A stretch of DNA of 64,000 nucleotides from FEN-1088 sp031407985 (lineage in GTDB: Bacteria > Myxococcota_A > Polyangia > Fen-1088). Below are positions 44,668-52,778 of this stretch, piece after piece (the first letter of the stretch is position 1; each line of letters begins with the position of its first letter). The notes under the pieces were generated by a model. The model worked only from the letters and a program-made list of their open reading frames with translations. It was not told the origin of the DNA and made no database searches. Where the stretch lies: positions 1-64,000 of the forward strand of contig JANOJB010000002.1 in assembly GCA_031407985.1 (NCBI GenBank). Reading direction: 5' to 3'. Made by a program: the position numbers and the translations under genes.

Positions 44668-45942
44668 ATGACGCACCATAAAACTTGTCGCACCCCTGGT
44701 ACCCGAAACATCGCTTCGCGCGCTTTGGGCTCATGGATGGGCTCGCTGGCGATCGGTGCTGCGGCGTGGACGACGCTGTCGTCATGCGGCGGTCCACCGG
44801 CGCCCCAAACTGACGCGCTGACGATCGGACTTCTGCTGCCATTTACCGGCGCCGAATCGGCGACGGCCAGCAACTTCGAGCGCGCCGTTTTGTACGCGGC
44901 CGACCGGATCAACGCTGGTGGTGGTGTGCGCGGGCGCCGCGTCCGAATTGTTTCCCAGGATACACATTCCGATATCGATCGAAGCCGCGCATCGACCCAG
45001 GCCCTGGTTGCCGCGGGGGCGGTCGTGGTCATCGGGCCCGAAAACGCGGACATCGCGGCTGTTATTGCGCCCATCTTGACCGAGAGTCACGTGCTTTTCC
45101 TATCGCCCCTGGTCGGCGCTGCGAATGATCGCACGGTGGATTGCACCCGTCTGTGGTTTCGGCTGGCGCCCTCGGCGCGTGCTTTGGGGGAAGGGATCGC
45201 AAAGCTGGTGTCGGCGGAAGGTCTGATGAGCACGACGGTGTTGTACGCGGCTGGTGCCTACAACGAAGAACTGGTCAACGCGGCCCGGGCGCGGTTCATT
45301 TCGCTGGGTGGTCGTGTGGCGCTCACTCTCGCGCTTGATCCCAACGCCCAGAGCTACGCCGACACGACCCAACAGGCGATCGGGACCGCCGACTCCCTCA
45401 TACTCGCGACCTCCCCACGTACCGCCGCGCTGGTGGTCAACGAGTTCGACCTGTTGAGCAGCAACCCTCCACGCTGGTTTCTGTCGCCACTCTTGAAGAC
45501 CGAGCTTTTGGTCACGAACGTCGCGCCCCGGGCGCTGGAGGGGGCACTGGGCGTGGCACCGAAAGTCTATGACACCACGTCGGCCTTTCCCGACGCCTTC
45601 GGGGATCGATGGCAGGGCGATCAGCCTCTGGAGGGCGCCTATTTTTATTACGATGCGATGGGATTGTTGGCGTTCGCGCTGCAAAAGACCCTTCCTGCCA
45701 TCGACGGAAGCATCGACCTCACAGCGCTGGTGTCCGCGATTCTCGATGTCGCGGCGCCGCCAGGCGAGGCGGCTGGCTGGGACGACATTGAGACCGGGCT
45801 TGCGCGGCTGCGAACCGGTGACGATATCTACTATTCTGGGCTAACGGGTCCGATGCTGCTCGACGGCTGCGGTACCCGCCGCCTCGGAGTGACCACGACC
45901 TGGCAGGTGCAGGGGGGCAGAATCCTCGATCGCTCAAACTAG
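44668..45942 (+). CDS. Leu/Ile/Val-type (Peripla_BP_6) binding lipoprotein
   Basis: A 424-residue type I periplasmic binding protein. A long leader ends with a lipobox (WTTLSSC-GG). The first lobe opens LTIGLLLPFTGAESATASNF and VLYAADRINAGGGVRGRRV, with QALVAAGAVVVIGPENADI, the standard Leu/Ile/Val-binding pattern. The second lobe holds STTVLYAAGAYNEELVN and LILATSPRTAALVV. AGGAGA seven bases before ATG supports the start, 11 nt after the receptor stop. It is the fourth binding-protein type in the cluster. No transporter partner is present. The receiver gene follows after 63 bp. Confidence 0.9.
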   Translation: MTHHKTCRTPGTRNIASRALGSWMGSLAIGAAAWTTLSSCGGPPAPQTDALTIGLLLPFTGAESATASNFERAVLYAADRINAGGGVRGRRVRIVSQDTHSDIDRSRASTQALVAAGAVVVIGPENADIAAVIAPILTESHVLFLSPLVGAANDRTVDCTRLWFRLAPSARALGEGIAKLVSAEGLMSTTVLYAAGAYNEELVNAARARFISLGGRVALTLALDPNAQSYADTTQQAIGTADSLILATSPRTAALVVNEFDLLSSNPPRWFLSPLLKTELLVTNVAPRALEGALGVAPKVYDTTSAFPDAFGDRWQGDQPLEGAYFYYDAMGLLAFALQKTLPAIDGSIDLTALVSAILDVAAPPGEAAGWDDIETGLARLRTGDDIYYSGLTGPMLLDGCGTRRLGVTTTWQVQGGRILDRSN

Positions 45943-46005
45943 CGCAGGCGCCACCCCTACGGCGACGCTCAAGATCCGGGCCAAATCCGTCGAGCTCCAG
46001 ACGCC

Positions 46006-46383
46006 GTGAAGAAGGTCCTGGTCGTCGACGATTCGGACACCGTGAGGCAGCAGGTCCGCAAGGCCCTGGTGCCCGCCGGCTACGAAATAGTCGAAGCCGT
46101 CGACGGATTGGACGGTTTGGAAAAGATTCGAGCGTTCCCCGAGCTCAGCCTGGTCCTCTGCGACGTCAACATGCCCCGCATGACAGGACTGGAAATGATT
46201 GCCCAGGTCCACGGCGAAGGCATTGCGACGCCGGTCATCATGTTGACCTCGGAGGGTCAACCTTCTCTTATCCGGCGGGCGCGGGAATCGGGTGCCAAGG
46301 GCTGGATCGTAAAGCCCTTCAAGGTTGAGCTCCTGCTGGCCGCGGTAAACAAGGTGACCTCCGGCTCCGCCGTCGCCGCTTGA
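46006..46383 (+). CDS. CheY-like single-domain response regulator
   Basis: A 125-residue stand-alone receiver. Acidic pair DD at residues 8-9, phospho-acceptor Asp53 (VLCDVNMPRMTG), Thr81 (VIMLTSEG) and Lys103 (WIVKPFK) are all in place, so it should be phosphorylated and switch normally. There is no output domain. The start is GTG 46006, giving VKKVLVVDDSD. It lies between a CheA-like HPt kinase, a PAS kinase and a CheX-like phosphatase and is the natural shared phosphate acceptor. The downstream target is unknown. Confidence 0.95.
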   Translation: MKKVLVVDDSDTVRQQVRKALVPAGYEIVEAVDGLDGLEKIRAFPELSLVLCDVNMPRMTGLEMIAQVHGEGIATPVIMLTSEGQPSLIRRARESGAKGWIVKPFKVELLLAAVNKVTSGSAVAA

Positions 46384-46423
46384 GAGATTGAACCTCGTCC
46401 GCGCCGATCAAGCAGGGGGCTGT

Positions 46424-48142
46424 TTAGGGCAGCGGAAGGCCCACTGTGAACGTGGTGCCTTTTCCGGACTCGGTGATGAACGTGAGAAAGCCGGCGTGTT
46501 TGTCGACGATCATCGACCGGGCCAGCGTCAGTCCCTGACCAGTACCGCGTCCGACTTCCTTGGTTGTAAAGAACGGTTCGAAAATACGATGTCTGACGTG
46601 CTCCGGGATGCCGCCCCCCGTGTCAGAAATTCGAATCTCGGCATACCCGTTTTTGACGCCGGTTGAAATGCGAATGACCCCAAGGGGGTCGCCGGCGGGA
46701 TCCCTCCTGACCTCGGAAATCGCATGGGCCGCATTGACGATAAGGTTCAACATGACCTGGTTGATTTCTCCGAGGTGGCAGATCACCGACGGAAGATCGG
46801 GATCAAGACCGAGTTCAATCGTTGCTGTGTGCTTCCAGATGGTGGTTGAAATCGTTAGAGTGGTTTCGATCGCGCGATTCAGGTCCGCGGGAGACTTTTC
46901 CTGACCGCCGGGATGAGAGAACTCCTTCATCGCGTAAACGATCTTGCGCACGCGGTCGATTCCGTCGGAGGTGGTGGCGATGGCGGCCGGGATGCTCCCC
47001 GTGAGAAAACTCAGATCGGCGGAATCCTCCGCCACTGTGACGCGCTCAATCAACGCGGCGATCAACGCGGCATTCTCGACGTCGATTCCCGGACGCCCCT
47101 TTAGGGCCTCAACGACGCTCTTGTACTCGACAATCAACTTCAGGAGATCGGAAAACGAGTTTTCCAGGAAACAGACATTGTCTCCGATGTATTGCATTGG
47201 AGTATTGATCTCGTGGGCGATGCCAGCCGCAAGCTGTCCTATGGCTTCCAGCTTCTGCCCCTGCAACAGCTGGGACTCGATGCGCCTTTGCTCAGTGACG
47301 TCGCGAAAGGTCAGAACCGCCCCGACGACCTTCGCGTCTTCTCGGGCCGGGGTGGACACATAGTCGACCGCGAATGATGTCCCGTCCCCGCGAACGAATG
47401 TGCCGTTCGACACCCGATGGACCCCCCCATCCGTGAAGGGTTTCAGAATGGGACACGTTGCGGGTTCACAGTTCTCCGAGGGACAACCATGCGCGAACAT
47501 GTGTGAGAACCGTTGCCCCACCAAATCGAACACAGCGCGTCCCAACAGGTTGCCCGCGGCCGGGTTGGCGAACGTAATGGTCGCGTTCTCGTCGATGCCT
47601 AGGAATCCTTCACCCGCTGATGTCAACAGCAGCTCGTTTCGGCGGGTCAATTCGAATAGGCGCTGCTCGGCCAAGACTTGATCGGTGACATCCGTGAAGA
47701 TCGCCACGCAACGAATCGGCACGCCGCCGTCGTCGTGAACAGTCACCGCTCGACAAAGGGACCACCGCCACCCGCCATTCTTGTGCCGCATCCTCCACCT
47801 GTGGGCAAACGGCCACAGGTTCTCGATGTGATCTCGCAATTGCGTTTCGGTACCGGGCAAGTCGTCCGGGTGGGACACATCGCGCCACAACGTGGGTGTA
47901 TCGGCCAATTCGTGTGCCTCAAAGCCAAGCAGGGCCTTCCACCGCTCGCTGTACGTCACCAGGCCGCTGACGAGATCCCAGTCCATGATCCCGTCGTTGG
48001 TGGCAGCCAGGATCAGGTCCAGCATGCTTTGGGCGGTGGATGTGGTCGTCGCAAGCAGGGAGATCCGGGCAAGGCTCCGGGGGTCTCCTGCGTCGGGGGT
48101 GTCCAGGGATTGATCGAATCTCTGAGATGAGGACGGACGCAT
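46424..48142 (-). CDS. Double-PAS sensor histidine kinase
   Basis: A 572-residue soluble kinase: PAS 1 (about 45-155), PAS 2 (about 165-285), HisKA (His near residue 310, GIAHEINTPMQYIG) and HATPase_c (about 440-570: NLIVNAAHAI, DTGGGIPEH, GTGQGLTLA). PAS 2 carries a cysteine trio in CPSENCEPATC, which could bind a metal or respond to redox. No membrane helix is seen. ATG 48142 is chosen because AAGGA lies five bases upstream, so the longer reading to 48277 is not needed. It converges on the CheY-like gene with 40 bp between stops and may phosphorylate that receiver. Confidence 0.9.
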   Translation of the reverse strand: MRPSSSQRFDQSLDTPDAGDPRSLARISLLATTTSTAQSMLDLILAATNDGIMDWDLVSGLVTYSERWKALLGFEAHELADTPTLWRDVSHPDDLPGTETQLRDHIENLWPFAHRWRMRHKNGGWRWSLCRAVTVHDDGGVPIRCVAIFTDVTDQVLAEQRLFELTRRNELLLTSAGEGFLGIDENATITFANPAAGNLLGRAVFDLVGQRFSHMFAHGCPSENCEPATCPILKPFTDGGVHRVSNGTFVRGDGTSFAVDYVSTPAREDAKVVGAVLTFRDVTEQRRIESQLLQGQKLEAIGQLAAGIAHEINTPMQYIGDNVCFLENSFSDLLKLIVEYKSVVEALKGRPGIDVENAALIAALIERVTVAEDSADLSFLTGSIPAAIATTSDGIDRVRKIVYAMKEFSHPGGQEKSPADLNRAIETTLTISTTIWKHTATIELGLDPDLPSVICHLGEINQVMLNLIVNAAHAISEVRRDPAGDPLGVIRISTGVKNGYAEIRISDTGGGIPEHVRHRIFEPFFTTKEVGRGTGQGLTLARSMIVDKHAGFLTFITESGKGTTFTVGLPLP

Positions 48143-48270
48143 GTGTTCCTTGGACGGCTCCCTCAGAGAAAACCCCGGTCTTCCCTTACCAAAGTGTCCG
48201 GGCGAGGTGGGGTGACGCGTCGGTTGCTTCGAAATGCGGTTCAGTCTCCGATCGATCTGCGACCACGCGC

Positions 48271-48456
48271 GTGTCATCGGAGGAGACGCACCTGCGCTTG
48301 AGGGGTCGGGGGGGTGGATCGGGCGCGCGGCGATCCTTGGTGCGGTCCCTGTTCAAGCTGGGGTTCAATCCTGACGAGAGCCTCCTTGACAAGAGCGTCT
48401 CAAGCGAGCCGTTGAAGGTCGAGTTGGAGGAGCTGATGCGGGTGGTTTTTCGATGA
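48271..48456 (+). CDS. Small basic/acidic protein coupled to the CheX-like gene
   Basis: A possible 61-residue product from GTG 48271, Arg/Gly-rich at first and then FKLGFNPDESLLDKSVSSE and VELEELMRVVFR. Its TGA overlaps the CheX-like ATG (ATGA), the main argument that it is real. No family recognised, and the start could also be GTG 48340. Confidence 0.4.
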   Translation: MSSEETHLRLRGRGGGSGARRSLVRSLFKLGFNPDESLLDKSVSSEPLKVELEELMRVVFR

Positions 48457-49016
48457 GTATCGTGGAATCCGATCGGAAGGGGTCGCCTCTCCCTGATGCG
48501 GTGACCCTGGCCCGACTGGTGTCCAACGTAACCGAAACAGTGGCGGGAACGAGGTTCGTGCCCGGGGACGATTTGGCGCGCGGCCAGTCGATCTGTGGTC
48601 GCATGGTGCTCCTGCCGATCCAGGGCCCTCGCGATATTAGCGTCGTTCTGTCTTGCGACAGCGCCGGCGGTCGGGCACTTGGTGCCGCGCTTCGTGACTG
48701 TCCCGTTGATCAACTGACACGCGGGATGATCGACGATGCGATCGCCGAGCTGCTGAACATGGTGGCAGGTCAGATCCAAACCGAGTTGGAGATCGATCAA
48801 CCCCTCGGATTGCCGAGGCCCACAACTCTCGCAGAAATGTCGCAAGGGGGAGGAGTCGGTTTCGACGACTCGATCTTGTTGACCAACGACACACTGGGGG
48901 ATCTGAAGCTGTGGGTTTTCGAGAGGAAGGCTCCGGTCGAAGGCGCCCAGTCACTGCCCAACAGTGGCAGGGGTTTCAGGTCACTGTTTCGAAAGTTATT
49001 GCCTCAAAACCGCTGA
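48453..49016 (+). CDS. CheX-like chemotaxis phosphatase
   Basis: A 187-residue CheC/CheX-family protein. The signature D-D-x-I-A-E-L-L-N is present as DDAIAELLNMVAGQ, with the catalytic Glu near residue 99 and Asn near 102. In CheX and CheC this Glu/Asn pair dephosphorylates CheY-P. The two-lobed alpha-beta fold is suggested by the matching half around SVVLSCDSAGG. There is no MCP, CheR/B, CheW or flagellar gene in the window, so it probably resets the CheY-like receiver at 46006. The last 40 residues (Arg/Lys/Ser-rich) are unusual for the family. Confidence 0.87.
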   Translation: MSIVESDRKGSPLPDAVTLARLVSNVTETVAGTRFVPGDDLARGQSICGRMVLLPIQGPRDISVVLSCDSAGGRALGAALRDCPVDQLTRGMIDDAIAELLNMVAGQIQTELEIDQPLGLPRPTTLAEMSQGGGVGFDDSILLTNDTLGDLKLWVFERKAPVEGAQSLPNSGRGFRSLFRKLLPQNR

Positions 49017-49101
49017 GCCGCAGCCAGGGAGGCGTCGCGGGTTCTACTGTTTGGGCATCGGACGTCCGTTTCGCGGCGAACCGGTTCACGGTGGTAGACG
49101 T

Positions 49102-50016
49102 ATGGCGTTCGGAGCGCAAAACGCCGTGTTCACCGCGATCAAGTCGAGGATGTTTCGCAAGGGATTGATCATCTCGGTTCTGCTGCTGGCCTCCGTATAC
49201 GGGTTCGTCTTGGTCTGGTTCCGCGTGAATGAAGACGCGATCCTGTTTCACCCCGACCGGGGACGGTTGGCCGCGGCACCGGCGCACCTGGATCTCGACA
49301 GCCGCGATCTGAAGTTGCAAAGCTCCGATTCCACGCAACTGGTGGCGCGGTTGGTCCCCCCTCCCCGCGACACGCCCGACGCGACCGCGGCCTGGATTCT
49401 TTATCTTCACGGCGCGTCGGGAAACGTCGGAACGTTCGGATACAACGACGCCTGGGCGCGGTTCCGTCGCATGGGGCTGGGGGTCCTGGCGGTGGACTAT
49501 CGTGGCTTCGGCGAAAGCGGCGGAAAACCTTCCGAGGCGGGGATCTACCGCGACGCCACGGCCGCCTACGACTATTTGACCGGGACCCTACGGGTCTCGC
49601 CTTCCCGGATCGTCATCTACGGGTACTCCCTGGGATCGGCCGTGGCGATCGATCTGGCGTCGCGCCTACCGGCGGCCGGACTCATCGTGGAAGGGGCATT
49701 GCTTTCGGTTCCGATCCGCGGGGCCGAGCTTTATCCCTTTCTGCCCGTGGCGGCGCTGGCGCGCAACCGTTTCGCGGCGGTGGACAAGATCGCGCGCGTT
49801 ACGATGCCGAAGCTGTTCGTTCATGCGCGCGAGGACGCCGCCGTTCCGATCGCTCACGGTCGACGACTCTTCGATCTGGCCCCGTCTCCCAAGTATTTTC
49901 AGGACGTGGCGGGCGGTCACACGAATGCCTATCTGGTCGACCCGGGCTTCTTCGCGGCCATCGCCCGCTTCGTCGGGGGATTGGGACTTCCAAGGGCCGC
50001 AACCCTCGTTCCGTGA
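49102..50016 (+). CDS. Membrane-anchored alpha/beta hydrolase
   Basis: A 304-residue serine hydrolase of the BEM46/DUF1749-like group. A membrane anchor (about 22-42, ISVLLLASVYGFVLVWF) precedes the hydrolase fold, with oxyanion segment LYLHGASGNVG, nucleophile elbow GYSLGSAVA, acid in HAREDAAVP and His in GGHTNAY, so the triad is complete. ATG 49102 is preceded by GGTGG at good spacing; upstream codons overlap the CheX-like gene. It is oriented with the CheX-like gene but separated by 85 bp. Substrate unknown. Confidence 0.88.
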   Translation: MAFGAQNAVFTAIKSRMFRKGLIISVLLLASVYGFVLVWFRVNEDAILFHPDRGRLAAAPAHLDLDSRDLKLQSSDSTQLVARLVPPPRDTPDATAAWILYLHGASGNVGTFGYNDAWARFRRMGLGVLAVDYRGFGESGGKPSEAGIYRDATAAYDYLTGTLRVSPSRIVIYGYSLGSAVAIDLASRLPAAGLIVEGALLSVPIRGAELYPFLPVAALARNRFAAVDKIARVTMPKLFVHAREDAAVPIAHGRRLFDLAPSPKYFQDVAGGHTNAYLVDPGFFAAIARFVGGLGLPRAATLVP

Positions 50017-50131
50017 ACCGAGTCGGTGCCTTTTTCGGCCTTCCGTCGGCTCCCGACGTCACCTTGCTTTCGCCGCCGTGGGACCATCGCGCGCGGATGC
50101 CGAAGTTACGCCACACAGGAGGCCCAAACCG

Positions 50132-50866
50132 ATGTCCGCCATACAACTGCCATTCGAATATCTCCCACTTCACGCGACCCGCCGCCGCCTGCCTGGCGCG
50201 CTGCTTGCGCTTTCCCTGGTCGGGTTTGGCTGCGGCCACGCGCCGGTTCCTTCCCCCGAACAGCCAGGTGCGGTAGCGCCCGCCGCAGCAGCCGGACCGC
50301 AGCAGCAAACACAAGCGCCGGCCCAGGACCTTGCGCAGGTCGCCGCGGGCTTCAACAAGTTTTTTATGCACGACGCATGCACGGGGCAATACCCGCCCCA
50401 ACCCGATACCTGCGCCCACGAACGGCTGCACGAGAAGTCATTCGTGTTCGGCGGCAATGCCGGAACCGTCTACGACGTTGCCCTGCGGGTTCGGGGCATT
50501 TTCGAACCAACCATCATCAAAGGTGGCGAGACGCCCTACCCCGAACATCCCTATTTCAAGGTTGGCGGAACCGTCGATGCCGTGGATTGGTCGCACTGGC
50601 ACATCGAGGTGTCGAACCCCAGGCAGACCTACTGGCTGAATCACTACCCCAAGTTCTCGCACACCATCTACAAGGAGGACTTCGAAGCAACCATTGCTGT
50701 GGCGGCGGGCGCAACCGTTGTCATTCGCGTGATCGATGGCAACGACCGACAGATTGACAACGGAAAACCTGGTCCGGATCGGCAGCAGATCATCGCGGGT
50801 GTGGTGGACGATCCCCGCCCAGGTCAGATGTTGAGTCTCGACGTAGTCCGCGTCAAAGCTCGGTAG
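50132..50866 (+). CDS. Secreted lipoprotein of unknown function
   Basis: A 244-residue protein. The leader ends in a lipobox (LALSLVGFGC-GHA), then a Pro/Ala/Gln-rich linker (about 38-68). The mature domain (about 70-240) is beta-rich and conserved in style: KSFVFGGNAGTVYDVALRVR, VDWSHWHIEVSNPRQTYWLN and DGNDRQIDNG. I recognise no enzyme motif; the pattern resembles a carbohydrate-binding or jelly-roll domain. AGGAGG nine bases before ATG 50132 supports the start. Confidence 0.75.
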   Translation: MSAIQLPFEYLPLHATRRRLPGALLALSLVGFGCGHAPVPSPEQPGAVAPAAAAGPQQQTQAPAQDLAQVAAGFNKFFMHDACTGQYPPQPDTCAHERLHEKSFVFGGNAGTVYDVALRVRGIFEPTIIKGGETPYPEHPYFKVGGTVDAVDWSHWHIEVSNPRQTYWLNHYPKFSHTIYKEDFEATIAVAAGATVVIRVIDGNDRQIDNGKPGPDRQQIIAGVVDDPRPGQMLSLDVVRVKAR

Positions 50867-50887
50867 GTCCCGTCCCGTGCCCCGTGC

Positions 50888-50911
50888 GCGCCCGGCCTCG
50901 GGGCCGGGCGC
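50888..50911. terminator. Strong hairpin between convergent genes
   Basis: GCGCCCGGCC and GGCCGGGCGC form a perfect 10-bp stem around TCGG. It lacks a long T tract, so intrinsic termination is likely only partial. It sits between the stops of the lipoprotein gene and the GlcG-like gene. Confidence 0.5.
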
Positions 50912-50941
50912 CGGCGGGCGCCACTTCTGGTGGCGACGTGC

Positions 50942-51370
50942 TCAGCCCTTTTGCGCGGCCAGGATCGCCTGCACGCCCAGCGCGGCCAGACGCATGTCTT
51001 CCTCCTCGGGAAGGCCGCTGACCGCGACGGCGCCCACGACCTGTCCGTCGATAACCACGGGCACGCCGCCCCCCCACCCCACGTACCGCGGATCGCCGTA
51101 GTAGGCCATGTCGAACCCGCGCTCTGGGTGGCGGGCATCGCGACCGATCTCGAAGGAGGGGCGGCGTTCGCGCGCGGCGGTGAAGGCCTTGTTCATCGCG
51201 ATCTGAATCGGGGCGCGCAGGGCACCGTCCAGGCGCAGCAGCGCGATGGGCTCGCCCTGGGCGTCGGCCACCGCGATGACCGCGGCCTTGCCCTCGGCCC
51301 GCAACCGATCGCGGATCGTGGCGATGGCCAGTTCAGCGTCTGAATCCGTCAACGTCAACTCGGCTCGCAT
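50942..51370 (-). CDS. GlcG/HbpS-family heme-binding-like protein
   Basis: A 142-residue protein of the GlcG/HbpS (DUF336) fold. The core AVIAVADAQGEPIALLRLDG is followed by APIQIAMNKAFTAA, GWGGGVPVVIDGQVVGAVAVSG and the closing helix LAALGVQAILAA, all diagnostic. Some members bind heme; others act in glycolate or corrin metabolism, and most have no known role. ATG start at 51370. It converges on the lipoprotein gene. Confidence 0.92.
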   Translation of the reverse strand: MRAELTLTDSDAELAIATIRDRLRAEGKAAVIAVADAQGEPIALLRLDGALRAPIQIAMNKAFTAARERRPSFEIGRDARHPERGFDMAYYGDPRYVGWGGGVPVVIDGQVVGAVAVSGLPEEEDMRLAALGVQAILAAQKG

Positions 51371-51543
51371 GCCGGTACTTTATACGGATCGGGCGCGTTG
51401 AAGCCCTTCCTTTGTGGGAACGCATTTTTTCTCCGGCACCGTTCAGATGTCGACCCTGTTGTTACGATAACGTCGACGCTGGTGTCAGAAATGGCCTGCC
51501 GTGGGCCATCGGCATCGCGTCTTCGGCGATCTGGGCCCGGCTA

Positions 51544-51564
51544 GACCGCTTTCTTCTTGACGCG
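51544..51564 (+). repeat. IS630 left terminal inverted repeat
   Basis: GACCGCTTTC then TTCTTGACGCG. It differs from the right end at three internal positions (TTC against ACG). Confidence 0.9.
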
Positions 51565-51591
51565 ATCGATCAGGTGTGATCAAAGAATGGT

Positions 51592-52541
51592 ATGGCTGAA
51601 TTGTCGATCGATCTCCGAAGGCAACTGGTTGCGGCGTACCGGTCGAAGAAAAGTGGGACATACGCAGCGACGGCAGCGCTGTTTGGGGTGGGCGAAGCAA
51701 CAGTAAGCAGAAATCTGAGGCGTTTCCGGGAAACGGGAGATGTCCGGTACAAGCCCAAAGGCGGCAACAATCCTCGGCGGGTTGATCTGGTCTGGCTGCG
51801 CCAGCATTTGAAGGCGAAGCCTGATGCTCGATTGATTGATCGCATTGATGCGTGGGTTGAGCAGGGTGGAACGCGAGTGGGTGTCGGTACGATGTGGATG
51901 GCGGTCCGCGCCTGCGGATGGACGCATAAAAAAAGACAATTTTCGCCCGTGAACGCGAACGCGCGGACGTCCAAGCCAAGCGAGACTCGTTTCTCGCCAA
52001 GCAGCCAACCCTCGATGCGACGAAGCTAATCTTCCTCGACGAGTCAGGGTTTCGACTGGGCTCACCGCCGAACTATGGGTGGGCGCCGCTGGGCAAGAAG
52101 TCGCCTGGCCAAGGGACGTGCGGTGACTGGTGCACGATGACCATGATCGGTGCCGTCGCTCTGAGCGGTTGGCGCGGCTTCGTCACCATCGATGCACCGA
52201 CGGATGGAGACGTATTTCTCGCATACGTTCAGCAGCAGCTCGTTCCGAACTTGCAACCCGGCGACATCGTCGTCATGGACAACCTCAATTCACACAAAGG
52301 CCCGAATGTTCTCGCCGCGATTCACGCCGTCGGTGCGACCGTTCTCTTTCTGCCGCCCTATTCACCCGAGTACAACCCCATCGAGAAGGCCTGGGCCAAG
52401 CTCAAAGACATCCTGCGACGCCTGCCCACCCTCGGTCGCGACGCATTTGATCAGGCAGTCGCCGCAGGCATGGCTGCCATATCAAACGCCGACGTCCGCG
52501 CCTGGACCATCCACGCCGGTTACTCCCTCGCGTCAACGTGA
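51592..52541 (+). CDS. IS630-family transposase, two frames joined at an A7 slip site
   Basis: The first frame (51592-52029) encodes the helix-turn-helix half (SIDLRRQLVAAYRSKKSGTY, FGVGEATVSRNLRRF). The second holds the DDE catalytic half: Asp in LIFLDESGFRLG, Asp in IVVMDNLNSHKG and Glu in PYSPEYNPIEKAW. They join at seven A followed by G (51928-51935): a -1 shift there changes HKKRQF to HKKKTIFARERERADVQ and gives one protein of about 316 residues. Because split IS630 transposases are known to use such A-rich slips, I read this as programmed frameshifting rather than damage. Confidence 0.88.
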
Positions 52542-52549
52542 AAGCGGTC
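52529..52549 (-). repeat. IS630 right terminal inverted repeat
   Basis: Reading inward on the minus strand: GACCGCTTTC then ACGTTGACGCG. The last codons of the transposase run into it. Confidence 0.9.
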
Positions 52550-52778
52550 TAGCGCTAGGCACCGAGTTTGTCCTGGCTGCCGCGTTATGGAATCGACGCA
52601 CGCGCCCTTTGGCGCTGGCCACGGGTGCTGCTTTTCACCTGACGGTCGAGGCCGGGCTGATGGTCGGTACCTTCACCTGGCAGGTTCTGGCAAGTTACCT
52701 GGTATTCGTCGCTGAACGTCCCGCCGCCGACCGGTCGGCGCTGCCGACCAACAAACCAAACCAAGAACAAGCAGGATC

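Larger units (their letters stand above)
51544..52549 (+). mobile_element. IS630-family insertion sequence
   Basis: A 1006-bp element with imperfect 21-bp terminal inverted repeats (51544-51564 and 52529-52549, starting GACCGCTTTC) flanked by TA on both sides (51542-51543 and 52550-52551), the duplicated TA target typical of IS630/Tc1/mariner elements. It carries one transposase in two frames. The TIRs match at 18 of 21 positions. Confidence 0.93.
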
